A stretch of DNA of 64,000 nt from Streptomyces seoulensis (GTDB lineage: Bacteria; Actinomycetota; Actinomycetes; Streptomycetales; Streptomycetaceae). The stretch spans positions 3,720,001 through 3,784,000 of the forward strand of contig NZ_CP032229.1 in the NCBI RefSeq assembly GCF_004328625.1, read 5' to 3'. The position numbers and the translations under genes are program-made. Shown one piece after another: positions 10,262-19,372 of the stretch. The stretch's first letter is position 1, and each line of letters opens with the position of its first letter. Under the pieces are notes generated by a model. The model did not search any database, was not told the origin of the DNA, and saw only the letters and a program-made list of their open reading frames with translations.

Positions 10262-10642
10262 TACGTGACCCCTTGTAGCCGTTCTGGGCGGATACCGTGC
10301 CTTCGACCGTACATCTCCGGTCTAAGGAGATGAAAATATGACTCATTGCGAATCTAGCCTCAGACACTGGCAAACGACACCAAAAGCGACTAAATGGGGC
10401 ACAAGTTGTGCGGAAAACCCGTGGGTCCGTCGCGCATCACGGCACTGTGTCCGACCCCTCACGTAGAGTGCCGAAGTCAGTACGCCGACCCGTAACTCTT
10501 TCGGGTGACCGTCGTTGAGAGTGCGGAGGCGGTTGAAAACACAAGTGCTCGGGCAGGCGTCCGAGACGGTCGACCGCACAGGTGACGATTCCGTACCAGC
10601 CTGGAGGCTCAAGGTGACGCGCATCAGCTCCGGAGGGCGGTC
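10262..10642. other. whiD-bldM divergent control region (381 bp)
   Basis: No gene is visible. It contains the AT-richer whiD upstream sequence (near 10320-10390), the SigBldN-like bldM promoter at 10491-10518 and a leader of about 120 nt in front of bldM. Both flanking genes are known to be developmentally regulated, so further operators are expected, but none can be assigned by eye. Confidence 0.7.
10491..10518 (+). promoter_or_regulatory. SigBldN-type promoter for bldM
   Basis: CGTAAC at 10491-10496 and CGTTGA at 10513-10518, spacing 16 bp. This matches the ECF-type -35/-10 pair recalled for bldMp1, which SigBldN transcribes in S. coelicolor. Confidence 0.75.
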
Positions 10643-11254
10643 ATGACTTCCGTCCTCGTCTGCGACGACTCCCCGCTTGCCCGAGAGGCGCTTCGCCGCG
10701 CGGTTGCGACCGTGCCCGGCGTCGAGCGCGTGACGACGGCTGCCAACGGCGAGGAAGTCCTCCGCCGCTGGGGCGCCGACCGCTCCGACCTCATTCTCAT
10801 GGACGTACGCATGCCCGGCCTGGGCGGCGTCGAGACCGTGCGCCGTCTGCTGTCCGCCGATCCGGGCGCGCGCATCATCATGCTGACCGTCGCCGAGGAC
10901 CTCGACGGCGTCGCCCTCGCGGTCGCCGCGGGTGCGCGGGGCTACCTGCACAAGGACGCCTCCCGCGCCGAGCTGCGGGCGACGGTGACGCAGGCCCTCG
11001 CCGACCCGACCTGGCGGCTGGCCCCGCGCCGGCTGCGCTCGGCCGAGATGGGCGCGGCGCCCACGCTCACCGCGCGCGAGATCCAGGTGCTGGAGGGCAT
11101 GAGTCACGGCCGCTCCAACGCGGAGATCGGGCGCGAGCTGTTCCTCTCCGAGGACACCGTCAAGACCCACGCCCGGCGCCTGTTCAAGAAGCTCGGCGCC
11201 TCGGACCGCGCCCACGCGGTGGCACTCGGCTTCCGCTGGGGACTGGTCCGGTAA
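10643..11254 (+). CDS. bldM: BldM, atypical response-regulator transcription factor for development
   Basis: 203 residues: receiver domain (about 1-120; acidic DD at 8-9, Asp54 in ILMDVRMPG, Lys in HKDAS) and LuxR-type HTH (LTAREIQVLEGMSHGRSNAEIGRELFLSEDTVKTH). BldM drives aerial-hypha genes as a homodimer and later sporulation genes as a heterodimer with WhiI. It is an orphan regulator: no sensor kinase is adjacent, and published work indicates that phosphorylation of Asp54 is not needed. RBS GGAGGG lies six bases before the ATG. It is divergent from whiD. Confidence 0.97.
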   Translation: MTSVLVCDDSPLAREALRRAVATVPGVERVTTAANGEEVLRRWGADRSDLILMDVRMPGLGGVETVRRLLSADPGARIIMLTVAEDLDGVALAVAAGARGYLHKDASRAELRATVTQALADPTWRLAPRRLRSAEMGAAPTLTAREIQVLEGMSHGRSNAEIGRELFLSEDTVKTHARRLFKKLGASDRAHAVALGFRWGLVR

Positions 11255-11984
11255 CGCATGCGCGGCCGCTGCGCTCGGCCTTGGCCCTCGGGTTCTTGGC
11301 GGGCGTCGGAGGGTGTGCGCGGGCGGTCGGCCTCGGCGGCGGGGTCGGTCCCTGCCGGTGCCGGGAGCGTTGCCGGGGAGGGTTCCCGTCCGGCGGGGCT
11401 CACTTCGGCCGACGCCAGCGGTGCGGTGTGCGGGTGCGGCCGATCGAGACCGCCGGCGGGGTCGGTGGCGGCGGTCGGTGGTACCCCTCGCGGGGGCGTC
11501 GGGCTGAGCCCGGCGCCGATCGGTGGACGTCGGGCGCCGCGACATCGGGCTTCGACTGTCGGTGATGCCCCTCATACGCCGGCCGGCCCGGGGCGGACCC
11601 CGCGCAGTCGGGCGGCTGCGGTCGCCGGAGGTGTCTCGCCCGGGGGGCCGTCGTGGCTCCGGGTGCCGGGCCGTTCCGTGGGTGCCCGCGGGCGCGAGTG
11701 CGCCCCGCCGGGGTCGGCCGCGGCTGGCGGGCGCGAGTGGCCGAATCCGCTCTCGGTCGACTCGCAGCGGCTCGGCTGTGGCGACGGTGCTGCCCAAGCG
11801 CGGGCTCACCTGCACCCCCGTACCCACCCTGCCGGAGGCACGCGTGGCGGAATCGACCCCGTTCACGCCCCGCGAGGGACCGCGTGCTGCTTGTTTCGGC
11901 GGGGATGCCGCATCCTTGAGGTGTGGAGTCTCTCGGGGACGAGTCGAGCGAGCGGAAAACGAGCGGAAGGGGAGGGCGCAGGAG
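11255..11984. other. 730-bp interval without a convincing gene, upstream of the ECF sigma gene
   Basis: Open frames exist on both strands but have proline/arginine/glycine-rich, non-coding-like translations with no recognisable motif. The first half of the + strand is G-rich. The interval must hold the bldM terminator and the sigma-factor promoter, and may encode a long 5' leader. I see no clear hairpin or -10/-35 pair. Confidence 0.6.
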
Positions 11985-12662
11985 ATGAGTGCCGGCGCAC
12001 CTGCTCATAACGCTTCGGTGCACAACCACGAACGCGATGCCACGGACCGGACGGCCGCAAGGCACCATGGACCGATGCGCGAGGACGAGGCGGGCACGGC
12101 CCCCGGGCCGATCGGCCCCCTGGTGCACCGTGCCGTCGACGGGGACGAGCAGGCCACGCACGACCTGCTCGCACACGTCCACCCCCTCGCGCTGCGCTAC
12201 TGCCGCACCCGGCTGTCCCGGCTGCCCGGCGACGCCCGCCACTTCGTGGAGGACCTCGCCCAGGAGGTCTGCGTGGCGGTGCTGCTCGCCCTGCCGCGCT
12301 ACCGCGACACCGGCCGGCCCTTCGAGGCGTTCGTCTTCGCCATCGCCTCCCACAAGGTGGCCGACCTCCAGCGCGCCGCGATGCGCCATCCCGGCTCCAC
12401 CGCAGTCCCCTCGGACGAGATGCCGGAGCGCCCCGACGACTCGCTCGGCCCCGAGGAGCGCGCCCTGCTCAGCTCCGACGCCGCCTGGGCGAAGAAGCTG
12501 CTGGCCAACCTCCCGGAGAACCAGCGCGAACTGCTGCTGCTCCGGATCGCCGTGGGCTTGACCGCGGAGGAGACAGGGCAGATGTTGGGAATGTCACCAG
12601 GAGCGGTACGCGTGGCGCAGCATCGCGCGCTGAGCCGCCTGCGCGCCCTGGCCGAGCAGTAG
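11985..12662 (+). CDS. shbA: ECF sigma factor, ShbA/SigD type
   Basis: 225 residues from ATG 11985 (GGAGGG upstream and GGAG directly before it). A downstream ATG at 12075 is an alternative start. Region 2 reads [12 protein letters not shown] with [44 protein letters not shown]. Region 4 reads [49 protein letters not shown]. Position immediately upstream of guaB mirrors mycobacterial sigD-guaB2. In Streptomyces the equivalent factor, ShbA, transcribes hrdB, the principal sigma gene. The symbol rests on synteny and memory, not a search. Confidence 0.8.
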   Translation: MSAGAPAHNASVHNHERDATDRTAARHHGPMREDEAGTAPGPIGPLVHRAVDGDEQATHDLLAHVHPLALRYCRTRLSRLPGDARHFVEDLAQEVCVAVLLALPRYRDTGRPFEAFVFAIASHKVADLQRAAMRHPGSTAVPSDEMPERPDDSLGPEERALLSSDAAWAKKLLANLPENQRELLLLRIAVGLTAEETGQMLGMSPGAVRVAQHRALSRLRALAEQ

Positions 12663-12699
12663 CCTCCGAGCAGTGGCCTCCGAGGCTCCCGTGCTGAAA

Positions 12700-12709
12700 T
12701 TCGTACGAA
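12700..12709. promoter_or_regulatory. Palindrome upstream of guaB
   Basis: TTCGTACGAA is a perfect 10-bp palindrome, followed by another half (TACGAA). It is 100 bp before the guaB start and 55 bp before a possible -10 (TAGCAT, 12765-12770). It may be an operator; this is weak evidence. Confidence 0.3.
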
Positions 12710-12767
12710 CATACGAAGCCTGAAGCGCCCCCATAGCGTGGAATTTGCTCACGACGCTTCCCGTTAG

Positions 12768-14318
<1,551 letters not shown>

Positions 14319-14345
14319 CGCACGCGCACGCGTGCCGGTCGTGAC

Positions 14346-14378
14346 GAGGGCGGTCCCGGGGCATCCGGGACCGCCCTC
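14346..14378 (+). terminator. Hairpin terminator after guaB
   Basis: GAGGGCGGTCCCGG pairs perfectly (14 bp) with its complement around GGCAT, 27 bp after the guaB stop. There is no T-run. Confidence 0.8.
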
Positions 14379-14456
14379 CGCGTCGCCGGGGACGGCCACC
14401 GCACGGCCGGTCGGCGATACTGGAAGACGCTGAAAGCATTCAGGGAAAGGCATGAC

Positions 14457-15581
14457 GTGACTGAGATCGAGATCGGGCGCGGCAAGCGCGGCCGCCGGGC
14501 GTACGCCTTCGACGACATCGCCGTCGTCCCCAGCCGCCGTACGCGGGACCCGAAGGAGGTCTCGATCGCCTGGCAGATCGACGCCTACCGCTTCGAGCTG
14601 CCGTTCCTGGCCGCTCCCATGGACTCGGTCGTCTCCCCGGCCACCGCGATCCGCATCGGTGAGATGGGGGGCCTCGGCGTCCTCAACCTCGAGGGCCTGT
14701 GGACCCGGCACGAGGACCCGCAGCCGCTGCTGGACGAGATCGCGGAGCTGCCGGCCGAGGCCGCCACCCGCCGCCTCCAGGAGATCTACGCGGCTCCGGT
14801 CAAGGAGGAGCTGATCGGGCAGCGCATCAAGGAGGTGCGGGACGCCGGGGTGGTCACGGCCGCCGCGCTCTCCCCGCAGCGCACCGCCGAGTTCTCCAAG
14901 GCGGTCGTCGACGCGGGCGTGGACATCTTCGTCATCCGCGGCACCACGGTGTCGGCGGAGCACGTGTCCTCCTCGCACGAGCCGCTGAACCTGAAGCAGT
15001 TCATCTACGAGCTGGACGTGCCGGTGATCGTCGGCGGCTGCGCCACGTACACAGCGGCCCTGCACCTGATGCGCACCGGCGCGGCGGGTGTGCTGGTCGG
15101 CTTCGGCGGCGGCGCCGCGCACACCACGCGCAACGTGCTGGGCATCCAGGTCCCGATGGCGACCGCGGTCGCCGACGTGGCCGCCGCCCGCCGCGACTAC
15201 ATGGACGAGTCCGGCGGCCGGTACGTGCACGTCATCGCGGACGGCGGGGTCGGCTGGTCCGGCGACCTGCCCAAGGCGATCGCCTGCGGCGCCGACGCGG
15301 TGATGATGGGCTCCCCGCTGGCCCGTGCCACGGACGCGCCCGGCAAGGGCCACCACTGGGGCATGGAGGCGGTCAACGAGGAGCTGCCGCGCGGCCAGAA
15401 GGTCGACCTCGGCACTGTCGGCACCCTGGAGGAGGTCCTCACCGGCCCCTCCCGCACCCCCGACGGCTCCATGAACTTCTTCGGCGCCCTCCGCCGCGCC
15501 ATGGCCACCACGGGCTACAGCGAACTGAAGGAATTCCAGCGCGTAGAGGTGACGGTGGCGGACAGCCAGCACCGCCGCTGA
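14457..15581 (+). CDS. guaB3: GuaB3-type IMP dehydrogenase-like protein
   Basis: 374 residues. A TIM barrel of the IMPDH/GMP-reductase family without the CBS insert. FLAAPMDSVVSPATAIRIGEMGGLGVLNLEGLW, VIVGGCATYTAALHLM and VIADGGVGWSGDLPKAIACGAD are family landmarks. The loop equivalent to GPGSICTTR reads GGGAAHTTR, so the catalytic Cys is His and classic IMPDH chemistry is unlikely. The mycobacterial orthologue (guaB3 after guaB2) has, from memory, no detected IMPDH activity. GTG start at 14457. It probably has its own promoter, since guaB ends in a strong hairpin. Confidence 0.9.
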   Translation: MTEIEIGRGKRGRRAYAFDDIAVVPSRRTRDPKEVSIAWQIDAYRFELPFLAAPMDSVVSPATAIRIGEMGGLGVLNLEGLWTRHEDPQPLLDEIAELPAEAATRRLQEIYAAPVKEELIGQRIKEVRDAGVVTAAALSPQRTAEFSKAVVDAGVDIFVIRGTTVSAEHVSSSHEPLNLKQFIYELDVPVIVGGCATYTAALHLMRTGAAGVLVGFGGGAAHTTRNVLGIQVPMATAVADVAAARRDYMDESGGRYVHVIADGGVGWSGDLPKAIACGADAVMMGSPLARATDAPGKGHHWGMEAVNEELPRGQKVDLGTVGTLEEVLTGPSRTPDGSMNFFGALRRAMATTGYSELKEFQRVEVTVADSQHRR

Positions 15582-15590
15582 TCTTTTTCG

Positions 15591-15630
15591 CACGTAAAGG
15601 GCCCGGTCACTTCGACCGGGCCCTTTCGTG
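15591..15630. terminator. Bidirectional hairpin terminator between guaB3 and sugar-nucleotide dehydrogenase
   Basis: AAAGGGCCCGGTC and GACCGGGCCCTTT (13 bp) around a 5-base loop, flanked by CACG and CGTG that extend the stem. It fills the gap between the convergent genes. Confidence 0.88.
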
Positions 15631-15635
15631 TGCGC

Positions 15636-16838
15636 TCAGAGGCGGTGCGCCGCGCCCGTCGGGGTCGCTCCTCGGGTGTCCAGCAAGAGCTGGGCCTTTA
15701 CCGAGAGGCCCTGGAGGTCGTAGGTGCGGTGGGGTTGGAGGAGGAGGGTGAGGTCGGCGGCTGCGGCGGCTTCGTAGAGGGAGTCGGCGCGGGGGACCGG
15801 GCGGTCGAGCACGTGCCAGGCGGGGATGTGGGGATCGTGGTAGCTGACGGAGGCGCCGAGTTCCATGAGGCGGACGGCGATCTCGTGGGCGGGGGCGCCC
15901 TGCTGGTCGGCGAGGTCGGCCTTGTAGGTGACGCCGAGGAGGAGGACGCGGGCGCCGCGGGCGGACTTCCCGTGCTCGTTGAGGAGCGCGGCGGCGCGCT
16001 GGACGACGTAGTGCGGCATGCGCTCGTTGACCTGCTGGGCCAGCTCCACCATGCGCAGGCCCCGGCTGGCGTGCCCGGTGAGGTCCTGCGGCACGCCGTG
16101 GCCGCCGACACCGGGCCCCGGCCGGAACGCCTGGAAGCCGAACGGCTTGGTCTCCGCGCAGCGGATCACGTCCCACAGGTCGACGCCCAGCTCGTGGCAG
16201 ACGACGGCCATCTCGTTGACCAGCGCGATGTTGACATGCCGGAAGTTGGTCTCCAGCAGCAGTACCGCCTCCGCCTCGCGCAGCCCCCGCGCCCGGACCA
16301 CCTTGTCGGTGAGCCGGCCGTAGAACGCGGCGGCCGACTCGGTGCAGGCCGGGGTGAGGCCGCCGATGACCCTCGGGGCGGGGGTGTGGTCGCGGCTGCC
16401 GGGGTCGGTCCGGCTGGGGGAGTAGGCGAGGTGGAAGTCGCGCCCGGCGCGCAGTCCGGAGCCCCGCTCCAGGATCGGCCGCAGCAGGTCCTCCGTGGTG
16501 CCGGGCAGGACGGGCGACTCCAGGATCACCGTGGTGTGCGGGCGCAGCCGCCCGGCGAGGGTGCGGGCGGCAGCCTCGACCTGTCCGAGGTCGAGCTCGC
16601 CGTCGGCGCCGCGCGGGGTCGGCGCGCAGATGACGGCGGTGCGGACCCGGCCGAGCTGGGCGGGGTCGGTGCTGGGCCGGAAGCCGGTGGAACGCATCCG
16701 GCGCAGTTCGGCGGGGCTGAGCGACCCCGCCTCGGGGCCGGTGGCGTACCCGACGGTGGGGATGCCTGCGGCGACGGCGGCCTGGGCCAGCGGCAGGCCG
16801 TAGGGACCGAGTCCGATGACGGCGAGATCTGCGGGCAT
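15636..16838 (-). CDS. Nucleotide-sugar (UDP-glucose/GDP-mannose) dehydrogenase homologue lacking catalytic residues
   Basis: 400 residues with the full three-part layout of the family. NAD domain VIGLGPYGLPLAQA (about 7-20), SPVLPGTTEDLL, central ETNFRHVNIALVNEM, PGPGVGGHGVPQDL and C-terminal domain GVTYKADLADQQGAP. In active enzymes the GGHC cysteine forms the thioester intermediate. Here the position is Gly248 (GGC at 16095-16097 on the + strand). The SPER glutamate is Ser142, and the lysine before LLENTFR is Leu193. Oxidation to a uronic acid therefore looks impossible. It may bind a sugar nucleotide as a regulator, or carry out only a partial reaction. Divergent from glpD. Confidence 0.85.
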   Translation of the reverse strand: MPADLAVIGLGPYGLPLAQAAVAAGIPTVGYATGPEAGSLSPAELRRMRSTGFRPSTDPAQLGRVRTAVICAPTPRGADGELDLGQVEAAARTLAGRLRPHTTVILESPVLPGTTEDLLRPILERGSGLRAGRDFHLAYSPSRTDPGSRDHTPAPRVIGGLTPACTESAAAFYGRLTDKVVRARGLREAEAVLLLETNFRHVNIALVNEMAVVCHELGVDLWDVIRCAETKPFGFQAFRPGPGVGGHGVPQDLTGHASRGLRMVELAQQVNERMPHYVVQRAAALLNEHGKSARGARVLLLGVTYKADLADQQGAPAHEIAVRLMELGASVSYHDPHIPAWHVLDRPVPRADSLYEAAAAADLTLLLQPHRTYDLQGLSVKAQLLLDTRGATPTGAAHRL

Positions 16839-17142
16839 GGCGTGAGCCGTCCTTCCCGATAGCCGAAGTGGGAATGGCGCGCAAGCCCGGTGGACCGGCT
16901 GAGCGAGCGCACAGTCAGACTAGGTACAAATATGACCGTTATGTGTGATTGTGTTCGTGTGTCTTCCGGGTGTCTTCGGAGGGATACGCGCAGGTTGTCC
17001 ACAGGCTGGGGCCCGTGGTGGCCGAACCCGGCCGGGCCCGCCACACTTTTGAGCATGAGGTTCTGGGCATGAGGAGGGGACGAAGGGGCGGCGCCGCACC
17101 GGGCGTGGCCCATCAGGGGGTTTGCGAGAGCGGGAGGCAGCG
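16839..17142. other. Divergent intergenic region with an AT-rich patch and a DnaA-box-like site
   Basis: 304 bp without a gene. Around 16920-16960 it is unusually AT-rich for this genome and presumably holds promoters. TTGTCCACA at 16995-17003 is a perfect match to the Streptomyces DnaA-box consensus. The glpD RBS GGGAGG is at 17132-17137. Confidence 0.5.
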
Positions 17143-18849
17143 GTGAGGACAGCGACCCTAGACCCGGCGCAGCGCGCCGAGGCACTGGCGGAGATGGCCG
17201 AGCGCGAACTGGACGTGCTGGTGGTCGGCGGCGGCATCGTGGGCGCGGGCACCGCGCTCGACGCGGCCACCCGTGGCCTGTCCACCGGCCTGATCGAGGC
17301 GCGGGACTGGGCGTCCGGCACCTCCAGCCGGTCCAGCAAGCTGATACACGGCGGCCTGCGCTATCTGGAGATGCTCGACTTCCCCCTCGTGCGCGAGGCA
17401 CTGAAGGAACGCGGCCTGCTGCTGGAGCGCCTCGCCCCGCACCTGGTCAAACCGGTGCCCTTCCTCTACCCCCTCCAGCACCGGGGCTGGGAGCGGCTGT
17501 ACGCGGGCACGGGCGTCGCGCTGTACGACGTGATGTCCATGGCGAAGGGGCACGGCCGCGGCCTGCCCAGCCACCGCCACCTCAGCCGCACCCGCGCCCT
17601 GCGCGTCGCCCCCTGCCTGCGCAAGGACGCCCTGGTCGGCGCCCTGCAGTACTACGACGCCGAGGTGGACGACGCCCGCTTCGTCGCCACCCTCGTCCGC
17701 ACCGCCGCGTCCTACGGCGCCAAGGTCGCCAATCGCGCCCGGGTCACCGGCTTCCTGCGCGAGGGCGAGCGGGTCGTCGGGGTCCGGGTGGAGGACGTGG
17801 AGGGCGGCGGGGAGTACGAGATCCGCGCCCGCCAGGTGGTCAACGCGACCGGGGTGTGGACCGACGACACCCAGGGCCTGGTGGGGGAGCGCGGCCAGTT
17901 CCACGTCAAGGCGTCCAAGGGCATCCATCTGGTCGTGCCCAAGGACCGCATCCACTCCAGCACCGGCCTGATCCTGCGCACCGAGAAGTCCGTCCTCTTC
18001 GTCATCCCCTGGGGCCGGCACTGGATCGTCGGCACCACGGACACCGAGTGGGACCTCGACAAGGCCCACCCGGCCGCGTCCAGCGCCGACATCGACTACC
18101 TGCTGGAGCACGTCAACTCGGTCCTCGCGGTCCCGCTCACCCGGGACGACGTCGAGGGCGTCTACGCGGGCCTGCGGCCCCTGCTGGCCGGCGAGTCGGA
18201 GGCCACCAGCAAGCTGTCCCGCGAGCACACCGTCGCGCACCCGGTGCCGGGCCTGGTGGTCGTCGCGGGCGGCAAGTACACGACGTACCGGGTGATGGCG
18301 GAGGACGCCGTCGACGCGGCGGTGCACGGCCTGGACCGGCGGGTGGCCGACTCCGTCACCGAGGAGATCCCGCTGCTCGGCGCCGAGGGCTACCCGGCGA
18401 TGTGGAACGCCCGCGAGCGCATAGCCGAGCGCAGCGGACTCCACGTGGCCCGGGTCGAGCACCTGCTCAACCGGTACGGCTCGATGGCCGACCAGCTCCT
18501 CGACCTGATAGCCGCCGACCCCACCCTCGGCGAGCCCCTGCGGCACGCGGACGACTACCTGCGCGCCGAGATCGTCTACGCGGCCTCGCACGAGGGCGCC
18601 CGGCACCTGGACGACGTCCTCACCCGCCGCACCCGCATCTCCATCGAGACCTTCGACCGGGGCACCCGCAGCGCCCGCGAGGCCGCCGAGCTGATGGCAC
18701 CCGTGCTCGGGTGGGACGAGGACCAGATCGCCCGCGAGGTCGAGCACTACGAGAAGCGGGTCGAGGCCGAGCGCGAGTCCCAGCGCCAGCCCGACGACCT
18801 CACGGCGGACGCGGCCCGGCTGGGAGCGCCGGACATCGTGCCGCTGTAG
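17143..18849 (+). CDS. glpD: Glycerol-3-phosphate dehydrogenase, FAD-dependent
   Basis: 568 residues. It oxidises sn-glycerol 3-phosphate to dihydroxyacetone phosphate at the membrane and feeds electrons to quinones. The FAD motif is VLVVGGGIVGAGTALDAATRG near the N-terminus. RDWASGTSSRSSKLIHGGLRYLE, WGRHWIVGTTDTEWDLD and VVAGGKYTTYRVMAEDAVD are characteristic. The C-terminal cap domain (about residues 400-530) is present. GTG 17143 is chosen because GGGAGG lies five bases upstream; a TTG at 17122 is in frame but lacks a site. No glpF or glpK lies beside it. Confidence 0.95.
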   Translation: MRTATLDPAQRAEALAEMAERELDVLVVGGGIVGAGTALDAATRGLSTGLIEARDWASGTSSRSSKLIHGGLRYLEMLDFPLVREALKERGLLLERLAPHLVKPVPFLYPLQHRGWERLYAGTGVALYDVMSMAKGHGRGLPSHRHLSRTRALRVAPCLRKDALVGALQYYDAEVDDARFVATLVRTAASYGAKVANRARVTGFLREGERVVGVRVEDVEGGGEYEIRARQVVNATGVWTDDTQGLVGERGQFHVKASKGIHLVVPKDRIHSSTGLILRTEKSVLFVIPWGRHWIVGTTDTEWDLDKAHPAASSADIDYLLEHVNSVLAVPLTRDDVEGVYAGLRPLLAGESEATSKLSREHTVAHPVPGLVVVAGGKYTTYRVMAEDAVDAAVHGLDRRVADSVTEEIPLLGAEGYPAMWNARERIAERSGLHVARVEHLLNRYGSMADQLLDLIAADPTLGEPLRHADDYLRAEIVYAASHEGARHLDDVLTRRTRISIETFDRGTRSAREAAELMAPVLGWDEDQIAREVEHYEKRVEAERESQRQPDDLTADAARLGAPDIVPL

Positions 18850-19372
18850 GGCCGGCCGGAGCTTCACTCGAACGAGTGGCCGGGTGCGGGATCTCCGTTC
18901 CCGGCCCGCTCGTTCCAAGGGGGTGTGGGGGCACAACTCGGCGGCGGGCAGGGCCTGGTCGGGACGAGGTTCCGTCGTCGCGGGAGCAGAGTCGGCTCGG
19001 TCGGTGATGCCGCTGGTGCGGGTGAGCAAGGTGCGCCGGACGGGGTCCGATTCCCCGCCGGAGTGCCGTGTCCCGGCGCGGAGTCGGGGCAGGAGTCCGG
19101 GGACGTTCAGTTCGACCGTGTCGGACGGGGAAAGCCGGTGTTGGGGGTGAGCGGCAGAGCCACGAGAACCGGTATGGACAGGACTGTCCGAAGGGTCGGC
19201 ATCCCTGCGCCCTTCCGCGCCGGGGGAGATCATCCCGGCAACTGGAACATCTGGTTCACAGGGGGCGCCGGCGCGGCGGACGAGGTGCGCCCGGAGGGGC
19301 CCCTGGGCGTCGGCCGGTTGCCGGGTGAGGGACAATGAAGGCTCTGTCAGGGCGGGTTGCATGAGGGGACGC
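18850..19372. other. 523-bp interval between glpD and the kinase array
   Basis: No credible gene; open frames have non-coding-like composition. A nested inverted repeat (CACTCG-AA-CGAGTG at 18865-18878, flanked by GGCCGG/CCGGCC blocks) just after glpD may terminate it. A possible -10 (GACAAT, 19331-19336) lies 37 bp before the first kinase start. Confidence 0.5.

Noticed and set aside
11258..12010. 250-codon open frame between bldM and the sigma gene
   Set aside because: Composition is Gly/Arg/Pro/Ser-rich without domains, it overlaps the sigma start in another frame, and there is no RBS.
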